Positions 34,260-43,974 of a DNA stretch of 64,000 bases are shown piece after piece. How positions within the stretch are numbered: the stretch's first letter is position 1; the number at the start of each line of letters is the position of its first letter. The position numbers were made by a program, and so were the translations under genes. Under the pieces are notes generated by a model. That model did no database searches and had not been told where the DNA came from. It saw nothing but the letters and a program-made list of their open reading frames with translations. Source of the stretch: Sphingomonas hylomeconis (GTDB lineage Bacteria > Pseudomonadota > Alphaproteobacteria > Sphingomonadales > Sphingomonadaceae); the NCBI RefSeq assembly GCF_025370105.1, contig NZ_JANQBK010000017.1:124001-188000 (forward strand), read 5' to 3'.

Positions 34260-35573
34260 TTAGCTGCCGAACACGCGCGCGAAGATCGTGTCGACGTGCT
34301 TGAGATGGTAGCCGAGATCGAACTTGGACTCGATCTCCGCCGGCGACAGCGCGGCGGTGACTTCCGGATCGGCCTTGAGCAGTTCCAACAGCGAGAGTTC
34401 GCCGTCCGATTCCCACACCTGCATCGCGTTGCGCTGGACCAGGCGATACGAATCCTCGCGGCTGACGCCGGCCTGGGTGAGCGCGAGCAGCACGCGCTGC
34501 GAATGGACCAGGCCGCCCATCTTGTTGAGATTCTTCTCCATCCGCGCAGGGTACACGACGAGCTTGTCCATCACGCCGGTCAGCCGCTGCAGCGCGAAAT
34601 CGAGCGTGATCGTGGCGTCGGGGCCGATATAGCGCTCGACCGAGGAATGGCTGATGTCGCGCTCGTGCCACAAGGCGACGTTCTCCAGTGCCGGGGTGAC
34701 ATAGCCGCGCACCATGCGGGCGAGGCCGGTGAGATTTTCGGTCAGCACCGGATTGCGCTTGTGCGGCATGGCCGACGAGCCCTTCTGCCCGGGCGAGAAA
34801 TATTCCTCCGCCTCGAGCACTTCGGTACGCTGCAGGTGGCGCACTTCGGTGGCGAGCCGCTCGATCGAGCTGGCGATCACGCCCAGGGTGGCGAAGAACA
34901 TCGCGTGGCGATCGCGCGGGATGACCTGGGTCGAGACCGGTTCGACGCCGAGCCCCAGTTTCTCGGCGACATGCGCCTCGACCATTGGATCGATATTGGC
35001 GAACGTGCCGACCGCGCCCGAGATCGCGCAGGTCGCAACGTCCGCACGCGCGGCGACGAGACGGGCGCGGTTGCGGGCGAATTCGGCATGCGCCTGCGCC
35101 ATCTTCAGACCGAAGGTGACCGGCTCGGCATGGATGCCGTGGCTGCGCCCGATCGTCGGGGTCATCTTGTGTTCGCGCGCGCGGCGCTCGAGCACTACGA
35201 GCAGCGCATCGATATCGGCGATCAGCAGGTCGCTGGCCTGCGCCAGCTGCACCGCGAGCGCGGTATCGAGCACGTCCGAGCTGGTCATGCCCTGGTGCAT
35301 GAAGCGCGCCTGATCGCCGACATTGTCCGCCACCCAGGTGAGAAAGGCGATTACGTCATGCTTGGTCACCGCCTCGATCGCGTCGATCGCGGCGACGTCG
35401 ATCGTGGGATTTGTGTTCCACCACGCCCAGAGCGCCGCAGCGGCCTCCTTTGGCACGACGCCGAGATCGGCGAGCGCATCGGTGGCGTGCGCCTCGATCT
35501 CGAACCAGATGCGGAAGCGGTTTTCCGGCGTCCAGATCGCGGTCATGTCGGGGCGGGAATAGCGGGGGACCAT
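34260..35573 (-). CDS. purB: adenylosuccinate lyase
   Basis: 437 aa. It cleaves SAICAR and adenylosuccinate in purine synthesis. TSSDVLDTALAVQLAQA (substrate loop), GRSHGIHAEPVTFGLK (catalytic His) and the family signature GSSAMPHKRNPVLTENLTGLAR with the flexible serine loop are present. The start MVPRYSRPDMTAIWTPENRF is normal for alphaproteobacteria, with GAAGG upstream. Confidence 0.98.
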   Translation of the reverse strand: MVPRYSRPDMTAIWTPENRFRIWFEIEAHATDALADLGVVPKEAAAALWAWWNTNPTIDVAAIDAIEAVTKHDVIAFLTWVADNVGDQARFMHQGMTSSDVLDTALAVQLAQASDLLIADIDALLVVLERRAREHKMTPTIGRSHGIHAEPVTFGLKMAQAHAEFARNRARLVAARADVATCAISGAVGTFANIDPMVEAHVAEKLGLGVEPVSTQVIPRDRHAMFFATLGVIASSIERLATEVRHLQRTEVLEAEEYFSPGQKGSSAMPHKRNPVLTENLTGLARMVRGYVTPALENVALWHERDISHSSVERYIGPDATITLDFALQRLTGVMDKLVVYPARMEKNLNKMGGLVHSQRVLLALTQAGVSREDSYRLVQRNAMQVWESDGELSLLELLKADPEVTAALSPAEIESKFDLGYHLKHVDTIFARVFGS

Positions 35574-35776
35574 AAGCTTGCCTTCGTAGCTGTACGCGGT
35601 TCGCCGCGCGGGATGAGCAGAGTCGGGATGGGGCGGGCGTTAGCAGGGACGGGCCGAGCCGCCAAATCCCGGCGGGGTGAACTATTCGTGTGCGAAACGG
35701 TTGGTCTGATGGGCTTGTCCGGCTGGTGCCCGAGCACCGCCGAAGCTCCGCCATATTCGATATACGGAGAGAAATG

Positions 35777-36289
35777 ATGACGAAATATCTTCTTCTTGCC
35801 GGTGCGATGATGATCTCGGCCCCGGTACTGGCGCAGAGCCAGACGATGCCTGCGGCGCCCGCGTCGACGACGTCGGGTGCGCCCGCACAACCGGCGGCAC
35901 CGGCCGCGCCGAACGCGATGACCAGGACGGAACTGCCGCCGAGCCAGCCGGCGATTGCGCAGGCCGCGCCGGTCGCCGATCCGGCGAGCGCGGCTCAGTC
36001 GCCGGTCGAGACCGCCGCGGCCGCCGCGCCGGCGACCAAGGAGGCGCAGGTCGCCGCGGTCGTGAACACTGAATTCCCGAGCTATGACAAGGACGGCAAC
36101 GGCAAGCTCAGCAGCGCCGAATTCGGTGCCTGGATGGTCGCGCTGAAGACGGCGAGCGACCCCGCGACCAAGGCGGAAAGCGCCGCCACCAAGACGTGGA
36201 TCGGGCAGGCGTTTGCCAGCGCCGACAGGGACAAGAGCAAGTCCCTGACCAAGACCGAGCTGACCGGCTTCCTGTCGCAAGCGGGCTGA
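35777..36289 (+). CDS. secreted EF-hand protein
   Basis: 170 aa. Signal peptide MTKYLLLAGAMMISAPVLAQ, then a Pro/Ala-rich linker to about residue 95, and two EF-hand loops: residues 104-115 (DKDGNGKLSSAE, all five oxygen positions good) and 150-161 (DRDKSKSLTKTE). It probably binds calcium in the periplasm. GGAGAG precedes ATG 35777 (ATG 35774 is adjacent). The partner is unknown. Confidence 0.88.
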   Translation: MTKYLLLAGAMMISAPVLAQSQTMPAAPASTTSGAPAQPAAPAAPNAMTRTELPPSQPAIAQAAPVADPASAAQSPVETAAAAAPATKEAQVAAVVNTEFPSYDKDGNGKLSSAEFGAWMVALKTASDPATKAESAATKTWIGQAFASADRDKSKSLTKTELTGFLSQAG

Positions 36290-36375
36290 TTCACCGGCCG
36301 ACAAAGATTATCGGGCCGCTGCACGTGGTGCGGCGGCCCTTGCTCTGATTGCCCGGCTCCGCCACAGCGCAGCTC

Positions 36376-36831
36376 ATGCGCTGGCGCCTTCTCCCCGCCA
36401 ATCTCTGGCCAAGACTGCAGCACTCGCTGCTGGTGACGGCGCTGCTGTGCGTGCTGCTCGCGCGCGCCGCGGTGCCGGCGGGCTGGATGCCGATGGCGAG
36501 CGCCGACGGCATCGTGCTGGCGCCCTGCTCGGGCATGGGCATGATGACCTTGCCCGGTGCGGAGATGCCCGCCGCCATGGACATGCCCGGCATGGGTGCG
36601 AGTGCTGCGCATCAGGGTGATCACGATACCGAGCGGCATCCCGATCCGGCCGGCGATCACCCCTGCGCCGGCGCGGGCGTATCGGTCGCGCTGGCCGCGC
36701 CGTTGCTCGATCTGTTCTCCGTACCGTCGATCGCGCCCGCCGCCGCGCCGGTCGCCCGGCTGACCCCGGCGATCGGCCGCGGACTGGCTGCGCCGCCACC
36801 GCCCGCCACCGGGCCGCCCGTCCTCGTCTGA
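36376..36831 (+). CDS. DUF2946-like Met/His-rich protein
   Basis: 151 aa. An N-terminal hydrophobic stretch (LLVTALLCVLLARAAVPAGWMP) acts as a signal or anchor. The middle is rich in Met and His (CSGMGMMTLPGAEMPAAMDM, then HQGDHDTERHPD), suggesting copper binding. It resembles the DUF2946 proteins that precede TonB-dependent receptors in copper-related loci. The TonB receptor gene starts 46 bp later, so they are likely co-transcribed. Confidence 0.75.
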   Translation: MRWRLLPANLWPRLQHSLLVTALLCVLLARAAVPAGWMPMASADGIVLAPCSGMGMMTLPGAEMPAAMDMPGMGASAAHQGDHDTERHPDPAGDHPCAGAGVSVALAAPLLDLFSVPSIAPAAAPVARLTPAIGRGLAAPPPPATGPPVLV

Positions 36832-36877
36832 ACCGTCCCGGCGCCGCCGTGCGCCACGCTTCAGCCAAGGATCCTCT

Positions 36878-39199
36878 ATGTCAAAATATACCAGCGCGCT
36901 TCGGCGCGCCGTTGGCCTGTCCGCGCTCGTCGCGGCGGCGCCCGCGTTTGCGCAATCCGCCGAGGGCGACGACATCCTCGTCGTGGGGCAGCGCGACGCC
37001 CCGATCGAGATCGCCCCACGCGGCCTGGCCGTCAGCCTGGGCGAGGAACAGTTCGCCGGCGTCAACGCGGTCAACACCGAAGACCTGATCAAATACGCGC
37101 CCGATTTCTTCGTGCGTACGCGCTATATCGGCGACAACAATGCCGTGCCCGGCTTCCGCGGCACGCACAGCACGCAGAGCGCGCGCTCGCTGGTGATGGT
37201 CGACGGCTTCGTGGTGTCGAACTTCCTCGGCAATTCGTTCGCCTTCCCGCCCGCCTGGGGCATCGTCAGCCCCACCGAGGTGCGCCAGTTCGATATCGTC
37301 TATGGCCCCTATTCGGCGCGCTATCCGGGCAATTCGATGGGCGGGATCGTCAACATATCCACGCGCCCGCCCGACAGGACCGAGGCGTTCGGCACGGTGC
37401 AGGCGTTCGTCCAGCCATACCGCCAATATGGCACGCGGCAGGATTTTCAGGGCTATGCCGCAGAGGCCGGCTTCGCGCTCAAGCCTGATAACAGCCCGTT
37501 CGGCTTCCGCGCCTCGCTGCGGCGGCTGCGCAACGACAGCCAGCCGCAGCAATTCTATCAGCTCGGCTATAGCGCCGGTTTGTATGGCAACCCGTCGGCC
37601 GGCCCGGCGGTGACCGGCGGCTATGCCGATCCGGCGCTGATCCCGATCGGCGGCAAGACGGCGGTGGTGATCGGCGATTATGCGTCGGTGGCCACGCGGC
37701 AGGATCAGGCGCGCGGGCAGCTGCGCTTCGATTCGGGCGATGTCCATGCCGAGGCGCTGTTCACCTATTGGTGGAACCGCGAGGAGACGCTCGAGCCGCA
37801 AACCTATCTGCGCGATGCGGCGGGCAATCCGTTCTACGGCGACGCCAGCGGCCGGGCGAGTTTCGGCGGGCATACTTATCTGCTCAATGCGGCGACCAGT
37901 TATCGGCTGGGCATCGCGCAGAAGGACGAATGGCTCGCCGGGCTCAAGCTGGAAGCGCCGCTGCTCGGCTTCGATACGCGGCTCAACCTGTCGACATTGC
38001 GCTTCGATCGGCAGCGCTCGCGCCAGTCCAACGGCCATGCCGCGGGCATTGCCCACGGCGCGGGGCAGTTGACCGAACAGGGGCCGACCGGCTGGTATAC
38101 CGGCGATCTGCTCGCCACCCGGATGGTCGGCGCGCACGAACTGGCGATCGGCACCAACACCAGTCTCTACGAAACCGATCAGAGCGTGTTCGACACGCTC
38201 AACTGGCGCGCCGCCACCGGCCGCACCCTGCGCACGCGCACCTTCGGCCGCACGCGCACGATCGGCGTGTTCGCCGAGGATGCGATCGGCCTCGGCGCGT
38301 CCACGCTGCTGACGATCGGGCTGCGCGCCGATTGGTGGCGCGGCTTCGACGGTGGGTTGACCGCGCGCGCCACCACCGGCGCCGCCGCCGGTCAACTGGT
38401 GACGCAACGTTATGCGGCGCGCAGCGACAGCGCGCTCAGCCCCAAGCTGGCGGTGAAGCGCACGCTCGGCGATGGCTGGGCGGCCGAGCTGAGCCTGGCG
38501 CTGGCGACACGCTTCCCCACCGTGGGTGAGCTGTTCCAGGGCTCGCTCAACGGCGATGGCACGTTCAACGTCAACAGCTTCGATCCCAATCTCAAGGCGG
38601 AGAAGAGCCGCGATGCCAATCTGGTGCTGCGCAAGCGTCTGGGTCCGGTGACGATGACCGGCAGCCTGTTCTACCAGCGCATCCGCGACGCGATCTTCAG
38701 TTATACCGGCTTCAATGCGGCCGGCGTGTCGAGTTCGTCGTTCAAGAATATCAATGTCACGCGGCAATATGGCGCGGAGCTGATCGCCGAGGCGAAGGAC
38801 TGGCCGCTCGACGGGCTGGACGTGGATGCCAATGCCGCGTGGCTCGATGCCGTCACGGTACGCAATGCCGGCGACCGCGCCTCGGAAGGCGTGCAATTCC
38901 CGCGCATTCCGCGCTGGCGGTTGAACGGCAATCTGCGCTGGCGGCTGCTGCCCGCGCTGCAGGGCGTGGTCGGGGTGCGCTATGCCAGCCGGCCAAATAC
39001 CGATCTCGACGGGCTGCAGCGCGGCGACGCCTATGGCTATACCTCCGAACTGTTCGCGCTGGACGTGAAGGCCAATGTGGACGTGGCGCAGAACCTGCGG
39101 CTGTCGGCGGGGGTCAGCAATCTCACTAACGATCGCGCCTGGGTGTTCCATCCCTATCCGCAGCGCACCTTCCTGGTCGAAGCGGGGGTCAAGCTATGA
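36878..39199 (+). CDS. TonB-dependent outer-membrane receptor
   Basis: 773 aa. Signal peptide ending AAPAFAQSAEGDD, then a plug domain with EDLIKYAPDFFVRTRYIGDN, RGTHSTQSARSLVMVDGF and IVYGPYSARYPGNSMGGIVNI. A 22-strand barrel follows, ending in YPQRTFLVEAGVKL with a terminal hydrophobic residue. It imports a metal complex or similar solute with energy from TonB. The neighbours (Met/His-rich DUF2946-like, PepSY) suggest copper or iron. It overlaps the PepSY gene by 4 bases (ATGA). Confidence 0.93.
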   Translation: MSKYTSALRRAVGLSALVAAAPAFAQSAEGDDILVVGQRDAPIEIAPRGLAVSLGEEQFAGVNAVNTEDLIKYAPDFFVRTRYIGDNNAVPGFRGTHSTQSARSLVMVDGFVVSNFLGNSFAFPPAWGIVSPTEVRQFDIVYGPYSARYPGNSMGGIVNISTRPPDRTEAFGTVQAFVQPYRQYGTRQDFQGYAAEAGFALKPDNSPFGFRASLRRLRNDSQPQQFYQLGYSAGLYGNPSAGPAVTGGYADPALIPIGGKTAVVIGDYASVATRQDQARGQLRFDSGDVHAEALFTYWWNREETLEPQTYLRDAAGNPFYGDASGRASFGGHTYLLNAATSYRLGIAQKDEWLAGLKLEAPLLGFDTRLNLSTLRFDRQRSRQSNGHAAGIAHGAGQLTEQGPTGWYTGDLLATRMVGAHELAIGTNTSLYETDQSVFDTLNWRAATGRTLRTRTFGRTRTIGVFAEDAIGLGASTLLTIGLRADWWRGFDGGLTARATTGAAAGQLVTQRYAARSDSALSPKLAVKRTLGDGWAAELSLALATRFPTVGELFQGSLNGDGTFNVNSFDPNLKAEKSRDANLVLRKRLGPVTMTGSLFYQRIRDAIFSYTGFNAAGVSSSSFKNINVTRQYGAELIAEAKDWPLDGLDVDANAAWLDAVTVRNAGDRASEGVQFPRIPRWRLNGNLRWRLLPALQGVVGVRYASRPNTDLDGLQRGDAYGYTSELFALDVKANVDVAQNLRLSAGVSNLTNDRAWVFHPYPQRTFLVEAGVKL

Positions 39200-40530
39200 G
39201 CGTCAAGGCCCCCGGCACGCGCTGGTACAATGCGGTGTGGCGCTGGCATTTCTACGCCGCGATGCTGTGCGTGCCGTTCGTCCTGTGGCTCGCCACCACG
39301 GGCGCGCTGTATACCTGGAAACCGCAGATCGAGGTGTGGCTCGATCGCCCGTATGACACGCTGGCGGCAGCACCCGCGGTCAGCGCCGATGCGCAGGTCG
39401 CCGCGGCGCTCGCCGCGGTGCCCGGCGCCCGGCTGCACAAATATCAGCTGCCGGAGGCGCCGGGCCGGGCAGCGCGGGTGATCGTCGGCACGGGGGGTAG
39501 CGAGACGCTGGTCTATGTCGATCCTGCCGGCGCTACGGTGCTGAAGACGGTGCCGGTGGAAGCGCAGCTGATGCGGGTGATCTTCCACCTGCACGGCGAC
39601 CTGCTGATCGGCGATCCCGGCTCCTATCTGGTCGAGCTCGCCGCCTGCTGGGCGGTGGTGATGATCCTCACCGGCCTGTATCTGTGGTGGCCGCGCGGGC
39701 GCCGCGGGCTGGCGGGCGTGGTCTATCCGCGGCTGCGCGGCGGGCGGCGGCTGTTCTGGCGCGATCTGCATGCCGTGTCGGGCATCTGGGTGTCGCTGCT
39801 GGCGCTCGGGCTGATCCTCACCGGGCTGCCCTGGGCCAAGGCCTGGGGCGGCTATTTCAAGGAAGTGCGCCAGATCACCGGCACCGCCGACGGGCCGGTC
39901 GACTGGCCCACCGGCCGGCCGCCGGCGGCGGCGCGCGCCATGCTCGGCGATCATGCCGAGCATGGCGGGATGGCGATGGCGCATGTGGCGGCGCGGCCGG
40001 GCGACCTCGACCGGGTGATCGCGACGGTCGCGCCGCTCGGGATCGCCCCGCCGGTGCTGATCGCGCCGCCCGCCGAAGCAGCGCGCGGCTGGACGGCGAC
40101 CTCGGACGCGGCAGACCGACCGCGGCGCACGCAACTGACCGTCGACGGTTCGACCGGCGCGGTGCTGACGCGGCGCGATTTCGACCAGCGGCACTGGATC
40201 GATCGCGCGGTCGGCTATGGCATCGCGGCGCATGAGGGCGCGCTGTTCGGGCTCGCCAACCAGCTGCTGAGCACGCTCACCGCTGCGCTGCTGGTGCTGC
40301 TGGCAGTGTCGGGCAGCGTGCTGTGGTGGCGGCGACGACCGGTCGGGCTGTTGGGCGCGCCGATCCCGCTGTCGCGCCCGCGTTTCAGCGTGGTGCTGAT
40401 CGGCGCGGTCGTGGCGCTTGGGGTGCTGATGCCGTTCTTCAGTATCAGCCTCGTGATCGTGCTGCTGGCCGAGCGGTTCGTATTGCGGCGCTCGCCGGCA
40501 GGCCGATGGCTGGGCCTTCGCGCAGCCTGA
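39196..40530 (+). CDS. PepSY-associated membrane protein
   Basis: 444 aa with four main membrane helices: WHFYAAMLCVPFVLWLATTG near the start, LVELAACWAVVMILTGLYLW near 150, LHAVSGIWVSLLALGLILTG near 195, and LSTLTAALLVLLAVSGSVLWW near 370. The PepSY-type periplasmic regions lie between. Such proteins often sit beside TonB receptors and are thought to help reduce or pass on the imported metal. Starts within the receptor stop. Confidence 0.92.
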   Translation: MSVKAPGTRWYNAVWRWHFYAAMLCVPFVLWLATTGALYTWKPQIEVWLDRPYDTLAAAPAVSADAQVAAALAAVPGARLHKYQLPEAPGRAARVIVGTGGSETLVYVDPAGATVLKTVPVEAQLMRVIFHLHGDLLIGDPGSYLVELAACWAVVMILTGLYLWWPRGRRGLAGVVYPRLRGGRRLFWRDLHAVSGIWVSLLALGLILTGLPWAKAWGGYFKEVRQITGTADGPVDWPTGRPPAAARAMLGDHAEHGGMAMAHVAARPGDLDRVIATVAPLGIAPPVLIAPPAEAARGWTATSDAADRPRRTQLTVDGSTGAVLTRRDFDQRHWIDRAVGYGIAAHEGALFGLANQLLSTLTAALLVLLAVSGSVLWWRRRPVGLLGAPIPLSRPRFSVVLIGAVVALGVLMPFFSISLVIVLLAERFVLRRSPAGRWLGLRAA

Positions 40531-40544
40531 TCGGCGCCTCACGC

Positions 40545-40588
40545 GACTATCGCCAGTGTATTGCAATGCCAACACACTAGCGATAGTC
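40545..40588. promoter_or_regulatory. long inverted repeat upstream of the DUF5694 gene
   Basis: Arms GACTATCGCCAGTGT (40545-40559) and ACACTAGCGATAGTC (40574-40588), 14 of 15 paired, around a 14-base loop. Either a regulator site in front of the DUF5694 gene at 40597 or the 3' hairpin of the PepSY transcript. There is no T-run. Confidence 0.65.
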
Positions 40589-40596
40589 TCGCCTTC

Positions 40597-41706
40597 ATGA
40601 CTTATCCAAGCCGCGCCGCGCTCCGCCTGTCGCTCGCCACCGCGATCGGCCTGTTCCTCACCGCCAATGCGCCACCGCGCGACTATCGCCCGTCGTTCCG
40701 CCCGGAGACATTGAAGGGGCCGCCGGCGGGCGTGCGCAACGAGGTGCTGGTGCTCGGCACCACGCATCTGTCCAATCTGCCGGAAACGCCGTCGCTGGCG
40801 CACTTGGCGCCGCTGCTCGACCGGCTCGCGGCGTGGCGGCCGGGCGCGATCGCCACCGAGGATCTGTCCGGGCTGCAATGCGACAGCCTGCGCCGTTATC
40901 CGTCGCGCTATGCCGAGTCGGTGGACACGTATTGCGGCGATCCGACCGCGGCCGGGCGCGCCGTAGGGCTCGACGTGCCCGCCGCCAATGCCGAGGCCGA
41001 ACGGCTGCTCGCCGCCTGGCCCGCAGCGCCGTCGCCGGGCGCGCGGCGGCATCTCGCAGCGGTGTTCCTGGCCGCGGGCGAGCGCGGCTCGGCGCTGGTG
41101 CAATGGTTGCGGCTGGCCCCGGCCGAGCGCCGCGCCGGCGATGGCCTGACCGACGAGCTGCGCGCCAAGCTGGACAAGACGATGACGCAGCGCAACGAGA
41201 CGTACCTGATCGCCGCCCCGCTCGCCGCGCGGCTCGGGCTGGAGCGGCTGTGGAGCGTCGACGATCATTCCGCCGATACGCCCGAGAGCCCCGATCCGGC
41301 GGTGCGCAAGGCTGCCGAGAATGCGATCCGCGGCGCCTGGGACAATCCCTCGTCGCAGGCTCGGCGGGTGGCGGACGAGCGGCTGGGCAAGGGCTTCTTC
41401 CAGCCCGGCGGGGTGCTGGCGCTATACCGCGCGATGAACGCCGCAGACGCGCCGGCGCTTGTCTATCGCTCGGATTTCGGCGCCGCGCTGGCCGAGCCGT
41501 CGGGGCGGGGCTTCGGGCGGAATTATGTCGGCTATTGGGAGACGCGCAATTTGCGCATGGTGGCGAACATGCGCGACGTGCTCGGGCGCTATCCGGGGAC
41601 GCGCATGCTCACCATCGTCGGTGCCTCGCACAAGGGCTATTACGAGGCGTATCTCAACCAGATGCACGACGTGCATCTGGTTGATGCCAGCGCCGTGTTG
41701 CGGTGA
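40597..41706 (+). CDS. DUF5694 exported protein
   Basis: 369 aa. Weak signal peptide (LRLSLATAIGLFLTANAPPR) and a TraB/erythromycin-esterase-like core: EVLVLGTTHLSNLP near the start, and ETRNLRMVANMRDVLGRYPG with MLTIVGASHKGYYEAYLNQM near the end, a clear DUF5694 signature. The motif GTTHL and late GASHK could form a catalytic or metal centre. The function is unknown; a periplasmic location is likely. Confidence 0.88.
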   Translation: MTYPSRAALRLSLATAIGLFLTANAPPRDYRPSFRPETLKGPPAGVRNEVLVLGTTHLSNLPETPSLAHLAPLLDRLAAWRPGAIATEDLSGLQCDSLRRYPSRYAESVDTYCGDPTAAGRAVGLDVPAANAEAERLLAAWPAAPSPGARRHLAAVFLAAGERGSALVQWLRLAPAERRAGDGLTDELRAKLDKTMTQRNETYLIAAPLAARLGLERLWSVDDHSADTPESPDPAVRKAAENAIRGAWDNPSSQARRVADERLGKGFFQPGGVLALYRAMNAADAPALVYRSDFGAALAEPSGRGFGRNYVGYWETRNLRMVANMRDVLGRYPGTRMLTIVGASHKGYYEAYLNQMHDVHLVDASAVLR

Positions 41707-41733
41707 ACGGGCTGGCTGACGAGCGCCTGAAGT

Positions 41734-41845
41734 AACACCACCCCGGCGTACGCCAGGGCCCAGTCGCGATGGCGGAGGTAACCGCGCGCGGCATCCGCCC
41801 ATGCATGCTCCACTACTGGGCCCCGGCGTTCGCCGGGGTGGTGTT
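41734..41845. repeat. class B inverted repeat, full copy
   Basis: Arms AACACCACCCCGGCG and CGCCGGGGTGGTGTT plus inner GGGCCCAGT/ACTGGGCCC. It lies between the convergent DUF5694 and M13 peptidase genes, where it can end both transcripts. Confidence 0.85.
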
Positions 41846-41856
41846 GGGTAAAGGCG

Positions 41857-43896
41857 CTACCAGATATGTACGCGCTCGCTCGGCGCCAGATACAGCTTAT
41901 CGCCCGGCTTGACGTTGAACGCGGTGTACCAGGCGTCGACATTGCGCACGATGCCGTTGACGCGGAAGAAGGGCGGCGAATGCGGATCGGTAAGCAGCCG
42001 GGCGCGCGCCGCGCCTTCGCGCAGCTTGGCCTGCCACGCCTGCGCATAGGCCAGGAAGAAGCGCTGGTCGCCGGTCAGCCCGCCGATCACCGGCGCCTTA
42101 CCGTGCACCGCCTGATATTGCTGGTACGCGGCATAGGCCGTCTCGACCCCGCCGAGATCGCCGATATTCTCGCCCAGCGTCAGCTTGCCGTTGATCTTGG
42201 TGCCGGGGATCGGCTCGTAGGCGTCATACTGCTTGGCCAAAGCCGCGGTGCGCTCGCTGAACGTCTTGCGCGCTTCAGGCGTCCACCAATTCTCGAACTT
42301 GCCGGTGGCGCCGAACTGGCTGCCCTGATCGTCGAAGCCATGGCCCATTTCGTGGCCGATGATCGCGCCGATCGCGCCGTAATTGACCGCCGCATCCGCC
42401 TTGGGATCGAAATAAGGCGGCTGCAGGATCGCGGCGGGGAAGGTGATCTGGTTGGCGAGCGGATTGTAATAGGCATTCACCGTCTGCGGCGTCATGTCCC
42501 ACAGCGTGCGATCGACCGGCTTCTTGAGCCGCGACAGATCCAGCTGGTGCTGGAATTCGCCGGCGCGCATCGCATTGCCGACGGGATCGTCGCGGACGAT
42601 CTTGAGGCTCGAATAGTCGATATATTTGACCGGATGGCCGATGCGCGGATCGAATGCGGCGAGCTTGGCCAAAGCCTGCGCCTTGGTCTTGTCGTCCATC
42701 CAGCTGTTCGCCTCGATGCGCTGCTTGTAGGCGGCGCGCAGATTGGCGATCAGCTCGGCCATCTTAGCGTCGCTCTCCGGCGGATAGTGGCGCTTGACGT
42801 AGATCTCGCCGACCGCTTCGCCCATCGTGCCGTTGACCAAAGCGATGCCGCGCTTCCAGCGTGCGCGCTGCGCCGGCTGGTCGTTCAGCGTCTTGCCGTA
42901 AAAGGCGAAGGTCGCGTCGTCGAACGCCTTGGGCAGCACCGGCGCGGCGGCGACCGCGAAGCGGAACTTCATCCAGTCCTGCCAGGTCGAGACCGGCGTG
43001 GTGGCGTAGATCTTGCCGAGCTCGGTCAGCGCGGTCGAGGTGGTCATGATGACGATCGGATAGTCGCCATAGCCCGCGGTCTGGAGCAGCAACGGCCAGT
43101 CGAACTGCGGCGCCAGCGCCTGGCGCTTGGCGGCGTCCATCGGCACCAGCATGGCCATCAGGTTGCGCTGCTGCTCGGGCGACCATTGCACCTTGGCCAT
43201 GGCGGTTTCGAGCGCGATGATCCGGTCGGCCTTGGCCGCGGCATCGGCCATTCCGGCCAGCGTCAGCACCTGGGTGACATAGGCGCGGTACGCAGTGCGA
43301 TAGGCGTCGTATTTTGCGCCCGGGAGCAGGTAATAATCGCGCCCGCCCATGCCCAGGCTGCCCTGGCTGACGGCGACGGTGTACTTGGCCGGATCCGACG
43401 GATCGGGCAGCTGGCCGACCTCGACCGGGCTGGCATAGCCCACCGTGGCGAACAATTTCTGCAATTTGCCCTTGTCGTTCGCCGCGTCGATCGTGGCGAA
43501 ATAGGGCTTGAGCGGCGCCGCGCCGCGCTGCTCGATGCCCTGTTCGTCGAGGAAGCCGGCATAGAGATCGCCGAGCTGTTTGGAGCCGGCACCGGTCGCG
43601 GCGGGGTTGGCCGCGGCATCGGCGAGGATCTGCTTCACCTGCAGTTCCGCCTGATCGACCAGCAGCACGCTGTTGCCCGCCGAGGTGCGGTCCGCGGCGA
43701 TCTGCGTGCGCGCATCCCAGCCGCCATTGGCGAACGTCCAGAAATCGTCGCCCGGCTTTACGTCGGCCTTTTGCGCGGTCAGATCGATGCCGAACGTGCC
43801 GTAGGCGGGGCCGGCCTTGTCCTGCGACAGGACCGGCGCGGCGGCGGCGAGCGCGAGGATCGCGGTGGATAGTCGGACGGCGGTGGAAATACGCAT
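41857..43896 (-). CDS. M13-family zinc metallopeptidase (neprilysin-like)
   Basis: 679 aa. Signal peptide RISTAVRLSTAILALAAAA ending VLSQ. The catalytic HEMGH is at 515-519 (IIGHEMGHGFDD), the third zinc ligand is E576 in ENIGDLGGVETAYAAY, and VNAYYNPLANQITFPAAIL is the substrate-binding signature. The C-terminus ends RVHIW, as in many bacterial M13 enzymes. It degrades peptides in the periplasm. GAGAGG upstream fits the start. Confidence 0.96.
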   Translation of the reverse strand: MRISTAVRLSTAILALAAAAPVLSQDKAGPAYGTFGIDLTAQKADVKPGDDFWTFANGGWDARTQIAADRTSAGNSVLLVDQAELQVKQILADAAANPAATGAGSKQLGDLYAGFLDEQGIEQRGAAPLKPYFATIDAANDKGKLQKLFATVGYASPVEVGQLPDPSDPAKYTVAVSQGSLGMGGRDYYLLPGAKYDAYRTAYRAYVTQVLTLAGMADAAAKADRIIALETAMAKVQWSPEQQRNLMAMLVPMDAAKRQALAPQFDWPLLLQTAGYGDYPIVIMTTSTALTELGKIYATTPVSTWQDWMKFRFAVAAAPVLPKAFDDATFAFYGKTLNDQPAQRARWKRGIALVNGTMGEAVGEIYVKRHYPPESDAKMAELIANLRAAYKQRIEANSWMDDKTKAQALAKLAAFDPRIGHPVKYIDYSSLKIVRDDPVGNAMRAGEFQHQLDLSRLKKPVDRTLWDMTPQTVNAYYNPLANQITFPAAILQPPYFDPKADAAVNYGAIGAIIGHEMGHGFDDQGSQFGATGKFENWWTPEARKTFSERTAALAKQYDAYEPIPGTKINGKLTLGENIGDLGGVETAYAAYQQYQAVHGKAPVIGGLTGDQRFFLAYAQAWQAKLREGAARARLLTDPHSPPFFRVNGIVRNVDAWYTAFNVKPGDKLYLAPSERVHIW

Positions 43897-43974
43897 GGGC
43901 TACCTCTCAAGTGTATTGCCGTGATGTAGCGGTGGGGCAGGGCACGGGCAATCGCCAAAAGCGCGCCGGCATCG

